Shown in pieces: positions 7,479 through 16,800 of a stretch of DNA of 55,220 bases. Under the pieces are notes generated by a model. It was not told the origin of the DNA, did no database searches, and saw only the letters and a list, made by a program, of their open reading frames with translations. Source of the DNA: an uncultured Clostridia bacterium (GTDB taxonomy: Bacteria > Bacillota > Clostridia > Oscillospirales > Acutalibacteraceae); assembly GCA_937892525.1 (NCBI GenBank), contig CALAEV010000046.1, positions 1 to 55,220 on the forward strand, read 5' to 3'. The translations under genes and the position numbers were made by a program. The number at the start of each line of letters is the position of its first letter. Position 1 is the stretch's first letter.

Positions 7479-7913
7479 ATGATTGAACAAGATACAATAA
7501 AACTATTGCGCGAGTGTGATGCAGGTATTAAAATGGGCGTTTCGTCTATTGATGATGTGCTTGGATATGTGAAATCTGACAGACTCAGAAAAGACCTTGA
7601 AGATAATAAGGAGGAGCACAAAAAACTCGATAAAGAGTTGCAGGAGTTACTTGACCGTTATCGTGATGACGGAAAAGAACCAAATCCAATGGCAAAGGGT
7701 ATGTCTTGGATGAAAACAAATATGAAGCTTGTTATGAATGAATCTGACCATACAATTGCAGATTTGATTACCGATGGTTGCAATATGGGTGTAAAATCAC
7801 TTAACAAGTATCTTAATCAGTATGTAGCTGCAGATGAAAAATCAAAAGACATCTGTAAACGGCTTATAAATCTCGAAGAAGATTTAATTGTTCAGATGCG
7901 TCAGTTTTTATAA
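7479..7913 (+). CDS. Small helical-bundle protein (ferritin-like, DUF2383-type candidate)
   Basis: The 144-residue soluble protein is almost entirely charged amphipathic helix: residues 1-30, 35-62 (EEHKKLDKELQELLDRY), 70-100 and 105-144. It begins EQDTIKLLRECDAGIKMGVS and later has a similar DLITDGCNMGVKSLNKYL, so the two halves may be related. The pattern resembles the ferritin-like four-helix bundle family DUF2383/PA2169, which has no firm function. The ribosome site AAAGGAG is strong. It follows the SulP gene at 66 bp. The family assignment is from memory of the pattern and is uncertain. Confidence 0.6.
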   Translation: MIEQDTIKLLRECDAGIKMGVSSIDDVLGYVKSDRLRKDLEDNKEEHKKLDKELQELLDRYRDDGKEPNPMAKGMSWMKTNMKLVMNESDHTIADLITDGCNMGVKSLNKYLNQYVAADEKSKDICKRLINLEEDLIVQMRQFL

Positions 7914-7927
7914 TTGCATATAGTGTA

Positions 7928-7957
7928 TCCCCTCGGCATAAAATATGTCGGGGGGGA
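7928..7957 (+). promoter_or_regulatory. Hairpin covering the tspO ribosome binding site
   Basis: TCCCCTCGGCATA (7928-7940) pairs with the stretch 7944-7957 around an AAA loop in a 12-13 bp stem. The 3' arm holds the G-run that is the only ribosome site for tspO. It could also end the upstream transcript, but the following ATTTATTATG has no proper T-run. Occlusion of translation is therefore an alternative reading. Confidence 0.5.
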
Positions 7958-7963
7958 TTTATT

Positions 7964-8431
7964 ATGATAATTATGTGGAAAAAGTTTTTATTGTGTCTTG
8001 CAATACCATTAGGAGTAGGTGGAGTGTCGGCACTGCTTACATCAGGTAATATGCAGTTGTTTGATGAGATTAACAAACCACCATTGTCGCCACCAGGTTG
8101 GCTTTTTCCTGTGGTGTGGACTATTCTTTATGCGTCAATGGGTGTTGCCTTGTATCTTGTAGTAATGGCAAAGGACACAAAAAGCAATTTGCCTGCATAT
8201 ATCTCGTTTGGTGTGCAGTTGTTTTTTAATTTCTTCTGGTCAATTATTTTCTTTAACGCAAGAGCATATTTATTCGCGTTCATCTGGCTTGTTTTGTTGT
8301 GGGTTGCAATTATTGTAAACATATTTTTCTTCTATAAGGTCAACAAAACAGCAGGTAAAATTTTAATTCCATATCTCATTTGGGTAACATTTGCAGGATA
8401 CCTAAATTTCGGAATATATTTATTGAATTAA
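7964..8431 (+). CDS. tspO: TspO/MBR family membrane protein
   Basis: The 155-residue protein has five membrane segments and the tryptophan-rich TspO pattern: INKPPLSPPGWLFPVVWTIL, then SMGVALYLV, LFFNFFWSIIFF and a final LIWVTFAGYLNFGIYLLN. Family members bind porphyrins and other tetrapyrroles and take part in stress responses or tetrapyrrole degradation. The length is typical. Two ATGs are possible (7964 and 7973, the latter giving MWKKFLL); the G-run at 7950-7956 suits 7964 better. Its translation may be controlled by the hairpin that includes the ribosome site. Confidence 0.9.
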   Translation: MIIMWKKFLLCLAIPLGVGGVSALLTSGNMQLFDEINKPPLSPPGWLFPVVWTILYASMGVALYLVVMAKDTKSNLPAYISFGVQLFFNFFWSIIFFNARAYLFAFIWLVLLWVAIIVNIFFFYKVNKTAGKILIPYLIWVTFAGYLNFGIYLLN

Positions 8432-8444
8432 ATAATAAAACTAT

Positions 8445-8476
8445 AACCGTCATCGGATTTTCGTTGACGGTTTTTT
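8445..8476 (+). terminator. Terminator after tspO
   Basis: AACCGTCA (8445-8452) pairs with TGACGGTT (8465-8472), followed by TTTT. The 3' arm also supplies the -35 of the next promoter. Confidence 0.8.
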
Positions 8477-8492
8477 CATTCTATGCTAAAAT
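8464..8492 (+). promoter_or_regulatory. Promoter of dusB-comF
   Basis: TTGACG (8464-8469) and TAAAAT (8487-8492) are spaced by 17 bp, 29 bp before the GTG start. It overlaps the tspO terminator stem. Confidence 0.55.
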
Positions 8493-8521
8493 ACCCATAT
8501 CAAATCAGGTGAGGTATTATT

Positions 8522-9487
8522 GTGAAAATCGGTAATGTTGAAATAAAAGGTAAAGCAGTTTTAGCACCTATGGCAGGGGTGGCAGACCGTGCCTTCCGTG
8601 AACTTTGTGTAGATTACGGCGCAGCGTATGTTGTAAGCGAGATGGTCAGCTCAAAAGGCGTGTCAATGGGCGACAGAAAATCGAAAGATTTAATGTTTTT
8701 GTCAGAAAAAGAGCGCCCTGCTGCAGTGCAGATTTTTGGTAGTGACCCTATAATTATGGCACAAAGCGTTGAAACTGTAATGCAAGCAAATCCACAGATT
8801 ATTGATATAAATATGGGGTGTCCTGCACCAAAAATTGCAGGTAATGGTGGTGGCGCAAGTCTTGCAAAAAATCCTGAGCTTGCAGAAAAAATCGTAAAAG
8901 CAGTTGTCGAGGCTTCACCTGTGCCTGTAACTGTAAAAATCCGTATGGGTTGGGATGAAAATTCTATAAACGCAGTTGAAATGGCAAAAAGAGCTGAAAA
9001 TGCAGGGGCAAGTGCAATAACTGTTCACGGACGCACAAGAAAACAAATGTATGCACCACCTGTTGACAGAAATATTATTGCAGAAGTGAAAAAGAGCGTT
9101 TCAATTCCGGTAATCGGTAATGGTGATATAATCGATGAGCAATCAGCAGCAATTATGCTTGAAGAAACAAACTGTGACCTTATTATGATTGGTCGTGGCG
9201 CTCTTGGTTGCCCTTGGGTATTTTCGCAAGTCAATGCCTATCTTGAACACGGCAGAGTTTTGCCTACCCCATCTGTAAGTGAACGTATGAGAGTAATGAT
9301 TAAACACATAGAAACTCTTTGCAAATATAAAGGTGAATATGTAGGTATGCGTGAGGCTCGAAAGCACGCAGGCTGGTACACAAAAGGACTTCACGGTGCT
9401 GCTAAATATCGTCAGGAGTTAGGCACTATTGAAAGCATTGAACAGTTACAGGAGATTGCATATAAAATTTGCGTAGAGAATCAATAA
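8522..9487 (+). CDS. dusB: tRNA-dihydrouridine synthase (DusB family)
   Basis: The 321-residue flavoenzyme reduces uridine to dihydrouridine in the D-loop of tRNAs. It is an FMN TIM barrel: VLAPMAGVADRAFRELC at the N-terminus, INMGCPAPKIAGNGGGASL with the catalytic Cys, VKIRMGWD, VHGRTRKQMY, VIGNGDI and MIGRGALGCPWVF for FMN phosphate binding. A helical tRNA-binding tail with GMREARKHAGWYTKGL follows. The start is GTG with the site GGTGAGG. Its TAA overlaps the ATG of comF by one base, so the two genes are translationally coupled. Confidence 0.95.
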   Translation: MKIGNVEIKGKAVLAPMAGVADRAFRELCVDYGAAYVVSEMVSSKGVSMGDRKSKDLMFLSEKERPAAVQIFGSDPIIMAQSVETVMQANPQIIDINMGCPAPKIAGNGGGASLAKNPELAEKIVKAVVEASPVPVTVKIRMGWDENSINAVEMAKRAENAGASAITVHGRTRKQMYAPPVDRNIIAEVKKSVSIPVIGNGDIIDEQSAAIMLEETNCDLIMIGRGALGCPWVFSQVNAYLEHGRVLPTPSVSERMRVMIKHIETLCKYKGEYVGMREARKHAGWYTKGLHGAAKYRQELGTIESIEQLQEIAYKICVENQ

Positions 9488-10203
9488 TGAGTATTTTCAA
9501 TACAATTAAAGATAATTTGCTGTGGCTTTTTCTTGCAAAACGATGCAGATATTGTAATACGCTTGTTACTAAAAATGAAGATTTGTGTGATGATTGTAAA
9601 GAAAATCTACCACGCATAGAAGGTGAAAAGTGCAAATTTTGTGGTGCAGGGAAAGACAGATGCACTTGTAAAAAACATCGTATGAATTTTGACGGTATAA
9701 CATCTCCCTTTTATTATGAAAAAGGTGTTAAACAAGGCTTGCAACTTCTAAAATTTAACAATAAAAGCCATCTTGCGCAAACATTCTCAAAAGATATGGC
9801 GAAATGTGTGAAAGAAGATTTTGAAGATATAGATTTTGATTTTATTTGTTATGTGCCGTTTTCACCTTTGCAGATAACAGAGAGAAGCTATAACCAGAGT
9901 GAAATGTTGGCAGAAGAGTTGTCAAAAAGACTTGAAATTCCTGTTAAAAATGCCCTTGTGAAATTGTTTGATGTAAAAACTCAACACGATATGGCAATAA
10001 TGCAAAGGAAAGGTAATGTTCACGGAATTTATGATGTTAAAGACGGTCTTGACGTAAAAGGGAAAACAATCCTGATGGTTGATGATATTATGACAACAGG
10101 TGAGACACTTAACAACTGTGCATTGATTATGAAAATCCGTGGTGCAGAAAAAGTGTATTGCGTAACTGCAGCACTAACAGCAAAGAAAAAGAATAAAAAA
10201 TAG
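9487..10203 (+). CDS. comF: ComF family phosphoribosyltransferase-like protein
   Basis: The 238-residue protein has an N-terminal zinc-ribbon with four Cys pairs (CRYC, CDDC, CKFC and CTC). A phosphoribosyltransferase domain follows, with the PRPP loop ILMVDDIMTTGETLNNCA near residues 197-214. ComF proteins act in natural transformation in naturally competent Firmicutes, but homologues occur widely without known competence. An upstream in-frame TTG (9469) exists; ATG 9487, which overlaps the dusB stop, is preferred. A terminator lies immediately downstream. Confidence 0.88.
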   Translation: MSIFNTIKDNLLWLFLAKRCRYCNTLVTKNEDLCDDCKENLPRIEGEKCKFCGAGKDRCTCKKHRMNFDGITSPFYYEKGVKQGLQLLKFNNKSHLAQTFSKDMAKCVKEDFEDIDFDFICYVPFSPLQITERSYNQSEMLAEELSKRLEIPVKNALVKLFDVKTQHDMAIMQRKGNVHGIYDVKDGLDVKGKTILMVDDIMTTGETLNNCALIMKIRGAEKVYCVTAALTAKKKNKK

Positions 10204-10211
10204 AAAAAGAC

Positions 10212-10240
10212 GGCGAGCAGGTTGCTCGTTGTTTTTTCTT
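10212..10240 (+). terminator. Terminator after comF
   Basis: GGCGAGCA (10212-10219) and TGCTCGTT (10223-10230) form an eight-pair stem with a three-base loop, followed by GTTTTTTCTT. The T-run merges with the first LytTR-type repeat of the next promoter. Confidence 0.75.
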
Positions 10241-10307
10241 GCAAAAAAACGGAAAAATCTTGCATTTTTGCAATGTTATTGCTATTGAGATTGGTTTTTG
10301 ATAAAAT
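10237..10307 (+). promoter_or_regulatory. LytTR-type promoter module A (response regulator operon)
   Basis: The repeats TCTTGCA (10237-10243) and TCTTGCA (10258-10264) lie exactly 21 bp apart and are followed by TTTTGCA (10266-10272). A TAAAAT -10 candidate (10302-10307) starts 29 bp after the last element. There is no good -35, as expected of an activator-dependent promoter. A second TATAAT lies at 10318. LytTR proteins such as AgrA bind 9-bp repeats separated by 12 bp, i.e. a 21-bp period. The same module recurs upstream of the giant surface-protein gene. Confidence 0.65.
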
Positions 10308-10355
10308 TATATTGAGTTATAATATACTTTTTTGCAAATAAAAAGGAGTGATTTT

Positions 10356-11054
10356 GTGCGAATACTTGTTTGTGATGATGAAATTAAAAACATAAATGAT
10401 TTAAAAAGTTATGTTGAAGAATATATGAATAATCACGGTATTACTTTTGAAATAGAAACTACTACAAATCCAACTGATGTTGTTGAAAGTGATACTGCCT
10501 ACGATTTGGTATTTCTTGATATTCAAATGCCTGAACTAGACGGTTTCAAATTAGCCCACGAGTTAAAGAAGAGAAACGGTAAAGTTGTAATATTTTTCGT
10601 TACAGCCTTTAATGAGTATCAGGATGATGCTATGGATTTGCAGGTATTTAGATTTTTTGAAAAGCCATTTGATGTAAACCGTTTATATTCAAGTCTTGAC
10701 AAAGCAATGGAATATATAGATGGTGCTTATGTTGATGTTTTTGTTTACAACAACAAAGAGCATAGAAAAATTTTGGTTGATGACATTTTTTATATTAAGC
10801 GTGAAAATAGAAAAAACTATCTTTATACAAAAGATAGCGAAATCATAGTTCGTGAGGATTTGGAAGAATGGAATGAAAAACTTCCTAACACGTTTTTCTA
10901 TATGGTTCATAAATCCTTTTTGATAAATCTTCATTATGTAACAAGATATAACTATACAGAAGTTTATCTTAACGAAAAAACAAGAATTCCTATTGCCCCA
11001 AGAAAACAAGCAGATTTCCACAAAGCGTGGTTCAATTACCTTAAGAGGAGATAA
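10356..11054 (+). CDS. LytTR-family response regulator (AgrA/ComE type)
   Basis: The 232-residue cytosolic DNA-binding regulator has a receiver domain at residues 1-120. The acidic pocket is CDDE, the phosphoacceptor is Asp55 in LVFLDIQMPELDG, and FFEKPFD holds the conserved Lys. A LytTR domain follows at about 130-232, with DDIFYIKRENRKNYLYT and FFYMVHKSFLINLHYVTRYN. I chose GTG 10356, which has AAGGAG at 10343-10348; an upstream frame start at 10332 lacks a ribosome site. Two sensor kinase genes follow at 2-bp spacings. The 21-bp-spaced repeats upstream suggest autoregulation. Confidence 0.93.
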   Translation: MRILVCDDEIKNINDLKSYVEEYMNNHGITFEIETTTNPTDVVESDTAYDLVFLDIQMPELDGFKLAHELKKRNGKVVIFFVTAFNEYQDDAMDLQVFRFFEKPFDVNRLYSSLDKAMEYIDGAYVDVFVYNNKEHRKILVDDIFYIKRENRKNYLYTKDSEIIVREDLEEWNEKLPNTFFYMVHKSFLINLHYVTRYNYTEVYLNEKTRIPIAPRKQADFHKAWFNYLKRR

Positions 11055-11056
11055 GT

Positions 11057-12334
11057 ATGCTTTATTATATCATTTTGACAACTGCATACATTATAGAACT
11101 GTTTGCTACATATATAGTTTTTTCTCAATTAGGAGAAAAAAGAATGAGACCATTGTTTTGTTTGCTCACAGGGACAGGGCTTTTCATTCTTGCCTATTTA
11201 GTAAACATTTTATTTGCTAATAATGTGTGGATAAATGTTCTTTTCTATCCTTTAATATGTTTTCTTTTTGCTGTGTTATGCTTTAAGATTAAACCAACAA
11301 AAGCTGCTTTATGGTCTGTTTTGTTGGAGTTTATTTGTATAGCATTAGAATATGTATTTGAGACTTTTTTAGCAATTGTTTCAAATGCGAATATGTTTGG
11401 CTATCGTGATAATGATTTCATTGCATTTTATGTTGTTGCGACAAGTAAAGGAACATTCTTTTTGGCATGTGCATTATTGTCACGATTATTAAACAAAGAA
11501 AACCATTCTAAAGTTCCAGCATCTTTTTATCTTTACCCTGTTTCTGCAGTTTTAGTAATTACAACATTTTGGTACATCACAAATGATAATAAAACTTATC
11601 AGATTTTGATGTTTGCAGGTGGAACATTATTATTGTTATCATCAATAGTTTTATTTATTACTTATCAACGTAATGCAGAAAAAGAAAATGAGTTGTTTCA
11701 ACTAAAAAATGAAATGAATAAAATTGAAACTGAAAAGACATATTATGATATTCTTGAAAAGCAGAATCAAGACTTGATGATATATGCTCACGATGCAAAG
11801 AATCATATGACTGCAATTAAAAGTCTTAATACTGACCCACAAATTGAAAAATATATAAACAAAATGACTGAAAGTCTTGCCACATACAGTAAGGTCAGTC
11901 ATAGCGGTAACCACACGCTTGATGTTATCATAAATAAATATATTACAGAGTGCGAAATAAAAGGCGTAAACTTCACTTTTGATATTCGTCTTAAAAACCT
12001 TGAATATGTTGAGGATTACGATTTGGTAACAATTTTAGGTAATCTTCTTGATAACGCGTTGGAATCTGCCGAAAAATCAGAAAAGCGAGAGATTTCGTTA
12101 TCGACGGATTATCGTAATACATACGATGTTTTAATTATTACAAATAGTTGTGATAATTCACCAAAAACCATTAGTGAAAAACTGCTTACCACTAAAAGCG
12201 ATAAGAAATTTCACGGTATGGGGCTTAAGAGTGTTGCAAAAACACTTAAAAAATATAACGGTGACTATGACTGGGAATACGATAGCGAAAATAAAGTATT
12301 TACCGCAACCGTTATGATGAGTGAAGGGAAATAA
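11057..12334 (+). CDS. GHKL-type sensor histidine kinase (AgrC-like), copy 1
   Basis: The 425-residue kinase has an N-terminal membrane sensor of about six segments (residues 1-205) and a coiled-coil linker (NAEKENELFQLKNEMNKIET). The dimerisation/phosphoacceptor segment is IYAHDAKNHMTAIKSL, with His245 as the likely phosphate site. A GHKL ATPase follows, with N-box ILGNLLDNALESAEKS and G-box FHGMGLKSVAKTLKKY. AgrC-like kinases with this layout usually sense extracellular peptides. The start follows AGAGGAGATAAGT and overlaps no gene. Its cytosolic half is nearly identical to that of the next gene, while the membrane sensor half differs. Confidence 0.92.
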   Translation: MLYYIILTTAYIIELFATYIVFSQLGEKRMRPLFCLLTGTGLFILAYLVNILFANNVWINVLFYPLICFLFAVLCFKIKPTKAALWSVLLEFICIALEYVFETFLAIVSNANMFGYRDNDFIAFYVVATSKGTFFLACALLSRLLNKENHSKVPASFYLYPVSAVLVITTFWYITNDNKTYQILMFAGGTLLLLSSIVLFITYQRNAEKENELFQLKNEMNKIETEKTYYDILEKQNQDLMIYAHDAKNHMTAIKSLNTDPQIEKYINKMTESLATYSKVSHSGNHTLDVIINKYITECEIKGVNFTFDIRLKNLEYVEDYDLVTILGNLLDNALESAEKSEKREISLSTDYRNTYDVLIITNSCDNSPKTISEKLLTTKSDKKFHGMGLKSVAKTLKKYNGDYDWEYDSENKVFTATVMMSEGK

Positions 12335-12336
12335 TT

Positions 12337-13614
12337 ATGTTTTTTATTTTATTTGTTGCTTATGCAATTGAGTTTATCTCAGCACATATTTTCTTTTCAT
12401 CTGCAACTGAAATGAAATACAAGCCAGTTCATTGTTACTTGATTGGTGGTGGATTATTTGCATCCGCTCTTATTATTAGCGTTATATTCAGAGAATTTAT
12501 TTGGTTGAATTTGTTTACTTATGTATTGATAGACATCCTTTATGCATATCTTTGTTTCAATTTTAATATAAAAAAATCTTTCTTTTATGGCTTTATTGTT
12601 ACTCTTATTGGTGTAATATGGGAAGTTTTTATAAATTTTATTCTTACCTCAGTAACAGATGTGACTGTTGTAGAGTCATTAAGTGATGTTTTTTCTATGG
12701 CAATGCTGACAACTTTGAGTAGAGGATTGTTGTTTATATCCGTACTTATTCTTTCAAGATTTATGACTAAGGATAGTAATTTTAAGATACCAACTTTGTT
12801 TTTTATATATCCAATAACTTTGATGATTTCGTTAAGTATGTTTTATCATATATGTGCTTATTGTGGAGTTAATTCAACAGGACAAGTTATACTGGCAATT
12901 ATAAGTATCATTCTTATTGTGCCAACAACGCTTTTGTTCCTTATTTATCAACGAAACATTGAAAAAGAAAATGAACTGTTTCAGTTAAAAAACGAAATGA
13001 GTAAAGTTGAAACTGAAAAAACATATTATGGTATTCTTGAAAAACAAAACCAAGACTTAATGATATATGCTCACGATGCCAAAAATCATTTGACTGCAAT
13101 TAAGAGTCTTAATACTGACCCACAAATTGAAGAGTATATAAATAAAATGACTGAAAGTCTTACAACTTATAGTAAGGTCAGTCATAGTGGGAATCAGACA
13201 TTAGATGTAATTATCAATAAGTATTTAACCGAGTGTGAAATTAAAGGTGTAAAATTCACTTTTGATATTCATCTTAAAAATCTTAACTATGTTGAAGATT
13301 ATGACTTGGTTACAATTTTAGGTAATCTTCTTGATAACGCCTTGGAGTCTGCTAAAAATTCAGAAAAGCGTGAAATTTCATTATCGATAGATTATCGTAA
13401 TACATACGATGTAATAATTATTAGTAACAGTTGTGATATTTCACCAACAACATCTAACGAAAAATTATTAACAACAAAAGCCGATAAAAAACTTCATGGT
13501 ATCGGTATAAAAAGCGTAATTAAAACTCTTAAAAAATATAACGGTTATTTTGATTGGGAATATGACCAGGAAAACAAAATATTTACATCAACTATTATGA
13601 TGACAAACAAATAA
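12337..13614 (+). CDS. GHKL-type sensor histidine kinase (AgrC-like), copy 2
   Basis: This second 425-residue kinase is a paralogue of copy 1. The cytosolic part (IYAHDAKNHLTAIKSL, ILGNLLDNALESAKNS, LHGIGIKSVIKTLKKY) matches copy 1 almost residue for residue. The membrane sensor (residues 1-205) is only loosely similar and includes a stretch with VTDVTVVESLSDVFS between segments. The G-box reads GIGIKSV instead of GMGLKSV, a conservative change. Two bp separate it from copy 1, and AAGGGAAATAATT serves as ribosome site. Inference: both feed the same LytTR regulator but sense different signals, or they form heterodimers. Confidence 0.92.
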   Translation: MFFILFVAYAIEFISAHIFFSSATEMKYKPVHCYLIGGGLFASALIISVIFREFIWLNLFTYVLIDILYAYLCFNFNIKKSFFYGFIVTLIGVIWEVFINFILTSVTDVTVVESLSDVFSMAMLTTLSRGLLFISVLILSRFMTKDSNFKIPTLFFIYPITLMISLSMFYHICAYCGVNSTGQVILAIISIILIVPTTLLFLIYQRNIEKENELFQLKNEMSKVETEKTYYGILEKQNQDLMIYAHDAKNHLTAIKSLNTDPQIEEYINKMTESLTTYSKVSHSGNQTLDVIINKYLTECEIKGVKFTFDIHLKNLNYVEDYDLVTILGNLLDNALESAKNSEKREISLSIDYRNTYDVIIISNSCDISPTTSNEKLLTTKADKKLHGIGIKSVIKTLKKYNGYFDWEYDQENKIFTSTIMMTNK

Positions 13615-13643
13615 GAAAAAGCATCTCAATTGAGATGCTTTTT
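13614..13643 (+). terminator. Terminator after the kinase pair
   Basis: AAAGCATCTCAATTGAGATGCTTT is a near-continuous palindrome (13618-13641) followed by T residues. The T-run merges with the first CTTGCA repeat of the next promoter module. Confidence 0.8.
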
Positions 13644-13713
13644 CTTGCAATAATGCAGTTTTTTCTTGCAATTTTGCATTTTGATTTACTTGATTTTAGG
13701 TTTGTAATAAAAT
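13643..13713 (+). promoter_or_regulatory. LytTR-type promoter module B (giant surface protein)
   Basis: The repeats TCTTGCA (13643-13649) and TCTTGCA (13664-13670) lie 21 bp apart, then TTTTGCA (13672-13678), then 29 bp, then TAAAAT (13708-13713). Element order and all three distances equal those of module A upstream of the regulator gene. GGTTT precedes the -10 in both. This is good sequence evidence that the adjacent LytTR regulator controls the giant gene. Confidence 0.65.
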
Positions 13714-13748
13714 AAATGTGTAGATGTAATGCTAACATATATCTTTTA

Positions 13749-13777
13749 TTGACAAATATTAGCATGGGCTATATAAT
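13749..13777 (+). promoter_or_regulatory. Consensus sigma-A promoter of the giant surface-protein gene
   Basis: A perfect TTGACA (13749-13754) and a perfect TATAAT (13772-13777) are spaced by 17 bp, 33 bp before the start codon. It lies downstream of LytTR module B, so the gene may have basal and inducible promoters. ATGCTAA (13728-13734) and TTAGCAT (13759-13765) form an inverted repeat across the -35. Confidence 0.75.
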
Positions 13778-13810
13778 TAAATTATATAAATTTATTTGGG
13801 AGGCTTTGTT

Positions 13811-16800
13811 ATGAAGAGAACAGCAAAGCAAATTTTGAGCATTTTCTTATCATTGGTTGTTGTTTTAAGTTCATTGACATTGGTTGCTTTTGCAGAAGAT
13901 AGCGTATGCACTTGTGGTAGTGCATACGAAAACGGTTTCTGCAAAAATGCAGATTGTGGTGCTTATGAACCTGCTGTTGAAACAACGGGTAAATATATGG
14001 TTTATGTGGCAAAGGGTGATGGTGGCTATAGGGTAACAACTAACGCTGTAGTTTATGAAATCTCAAATGCAGGTCAGCTTTATTGGTTTGCTGAACAAGT
14101 AAATAGTGGCACTAATTTAACAATTAACGGTGTCCTTATGAATGACATTGTTATTAATACAGGCGACTTAATTAACTATGATGGTACAAGTGCTAATGAT
14201 TGGAAAGTTTGGACTCCAATAGGTAATGAAACAACTATTCATTCTGGCTGGTTTGATGGCAACGGTTATACAGTAAGCGGTTTGTACTTTAACGATAAGA
14301 CTGCAGTTTGTGTCGGCCTTTTTGGAAAGTGCTCAGGTATAATTAAAAATATTACAGTTGATAATTCATATTTTGTTGCAGCAAACCGAGTTGCTGGTAT
14401 TTGTGGCATATTGGATGAACATGGTCTAATTGAGAATGCGACAAATAAGGCAACAGTCTTAGGTTATGAATTTAATACAGCCGGTGTTTGTGGTAATGTC
14501 TTTTATAGCTCATTATCAGGATGTAAAAATTTTGGTAAGATAACCAGCTATAGCAATAATACGGGTGGTATTTGTGGTTCGGCAACAGGTCAGACATATT
14601 CAACTGGAGTAAGTAACTCTGTATATGGTTGTATCAATTATGGCGATGTAACAGCGTGTAATACCAATAAGGCACTTCGTGATTATACTGTAGTAGGTGG
14701 TATTTGCGGTTCTAATGTAAGTTCATCTTTATCAAGTTGCAAAAACTACGGAACAATCACAGGTGAAGATAAAGTAGGTGGCATTTGCGGTCATCATTAT
14801 GCTTATCCTAATGAAATTTACGATTCACACAACTTTGGTGATGTTGTTGCGACAGGCACAAACGGCGTAGCAGATGCAGGTGGTATTTGTGGTACTGCAA
14901 GCTACGATATTAGAAGATGTTCTAATTCAGGTACTATTACAGGTAATGGTAACGATGTTGGTGGTATTGTAGGTAGTTTAATTGACGAAGATATATTGAA
15001 CTGTTACAATGTGGGTAAAGTTAATGGTAACGCCAATATTGGTGGTATTGCAGGTAATCAAATGGAGGGTAGTATCACATATTGTCACAATTATGGTGAG
15101 GTTAAAGGTACATCAAACTATGTTGGTGCTATCAACGGTAATAATAGCTTTTTTAGTAGTAATCAACGATTTGTTGATTATGCATTCTATTTAGAAGGCT
15201 CAGCAATAGATGGTAGTGGATTTGCTCAAAATGGTACAGGCTGCGAAACACTTGGTGAAGCAGTTGCTGACAAGGATTACGATGATAATGATGATGGTAT
15301 TCTTGATGTGAATGACCCAAATCATATTGACTGTGATACAAATAATAATGGTATTCCTGATATAAATGAACGCGATACTGATGGTGATGGTACTCCTGAC
15401 ATTACTGATACTAATGATGATAACGACTCATATACAGATGTGAATGATAGAGATGATGATGGCGATGATATTCTTGATGTCAACGACCCTGACCATCCTG
15501 ATTATGATTCCGATGGTGATGGATTTGCTGATAGTGAAGATGCTGACGATGATAATGATGGAATTCCAGATGTGGGACCAACATCAGCAACAAAAGAATT
15601 TTTTGAAAGTGGAGAAATGGCTTATATTCTCAATGGCGATAAGGCAGGAACCTCATCAGCAACTTGGGAACAAAAAATAGGTAAAGAAGCATATCCAAAC
15701 TTTACTAGTGATACAGTTAAATACAACGAGGATGAAGATAAATATTATAATGATGCACCAAAGTTAGATACTGAAGTTATTTATGAAATCGGTACAGTTG
15801 AAGACCTTTATTGGTTTGCTGAGCAAGTAAAGCTTGGTAATGATAAAATAAATGTAGTATTAACAAACGATATTGTTGTTAATACAGGTGACCTTAAAAA
15901 TTATGATGGCGTAAGCGAGAATGATTGGATTGAATGGATTCCTATTAAGGAATACAAAGGTGTTTTTGATGGTGCAGGACACTATATAAGTGGCCTTTAT
16001 ACAAATGATGAATCAGCGGATTGCGTTGGTTTCTTTGATGTAGTACGGGGAACTGTTAAGAACTTAAGTGTTGTCAATTCTTATTTCAAAGGTGCAACGA
16101 TAGTTGGCGGTATCGCAGGCGGTATAGCAACATATTCCAATGAATTAGGTGGAATATTTAATTGCTATAGTGACGCAACTGTTGTATCTGCTGGAGATTA
16201 TGCAGGTGGCATATTTGGCTATGGGGTAGTTGGTATAGTAGATAACTGTTATAATACTGGTTCGGTTACCAGTGGTGGCATTTATGCAGGTGGTATTTGT
16301 GGACTTATCGACGAAATTACCGTATCAAATTGTTATAATTACGGTACAGTTCAAGGTGCTTCCAAATCTGTTGGTGCAGTTTGTGGTGGATTAATTGATA
16401 GTACTGTAACTAATTGCTATTATCTTGAAGGCTGTGCGAAAGATGGTAATGATGTTGTTCAGAATGGTATTGGCAGTGAAACACTTGGTAGTACAACAAC
16501 AGATACACAGAGCATGACAACAGTTAAAACTGCTGACCAGTTTGCAAGTGGCGAAGTTTGTGTTGCTCTTAATGGTGAAAATAGTAACACATGGAAGCAA
16601 ACAATAGGTGAAGATATTTATCCAAACTTTATTGGTGGTACAGTTGCTTATAACGAAACTGAAAATAAGTATTATAACGCTGAGCCAAAATTAAATAGTG
16701 ATGGCTATTATGAAATTACAAACGAGTTTGAACTTTATTGGTTTGCTGAACAAGTAAATAGTGGTAATAACGAAATCAATGGTATTCTTAAAAATAACAT

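Noticed and set aside
9525..9560. Further TTTTTCTTGCAA sequence resembling a LytTR half-site
   Set aside because: It is inside the comF coding region, single, and has no partner at 21 bp.
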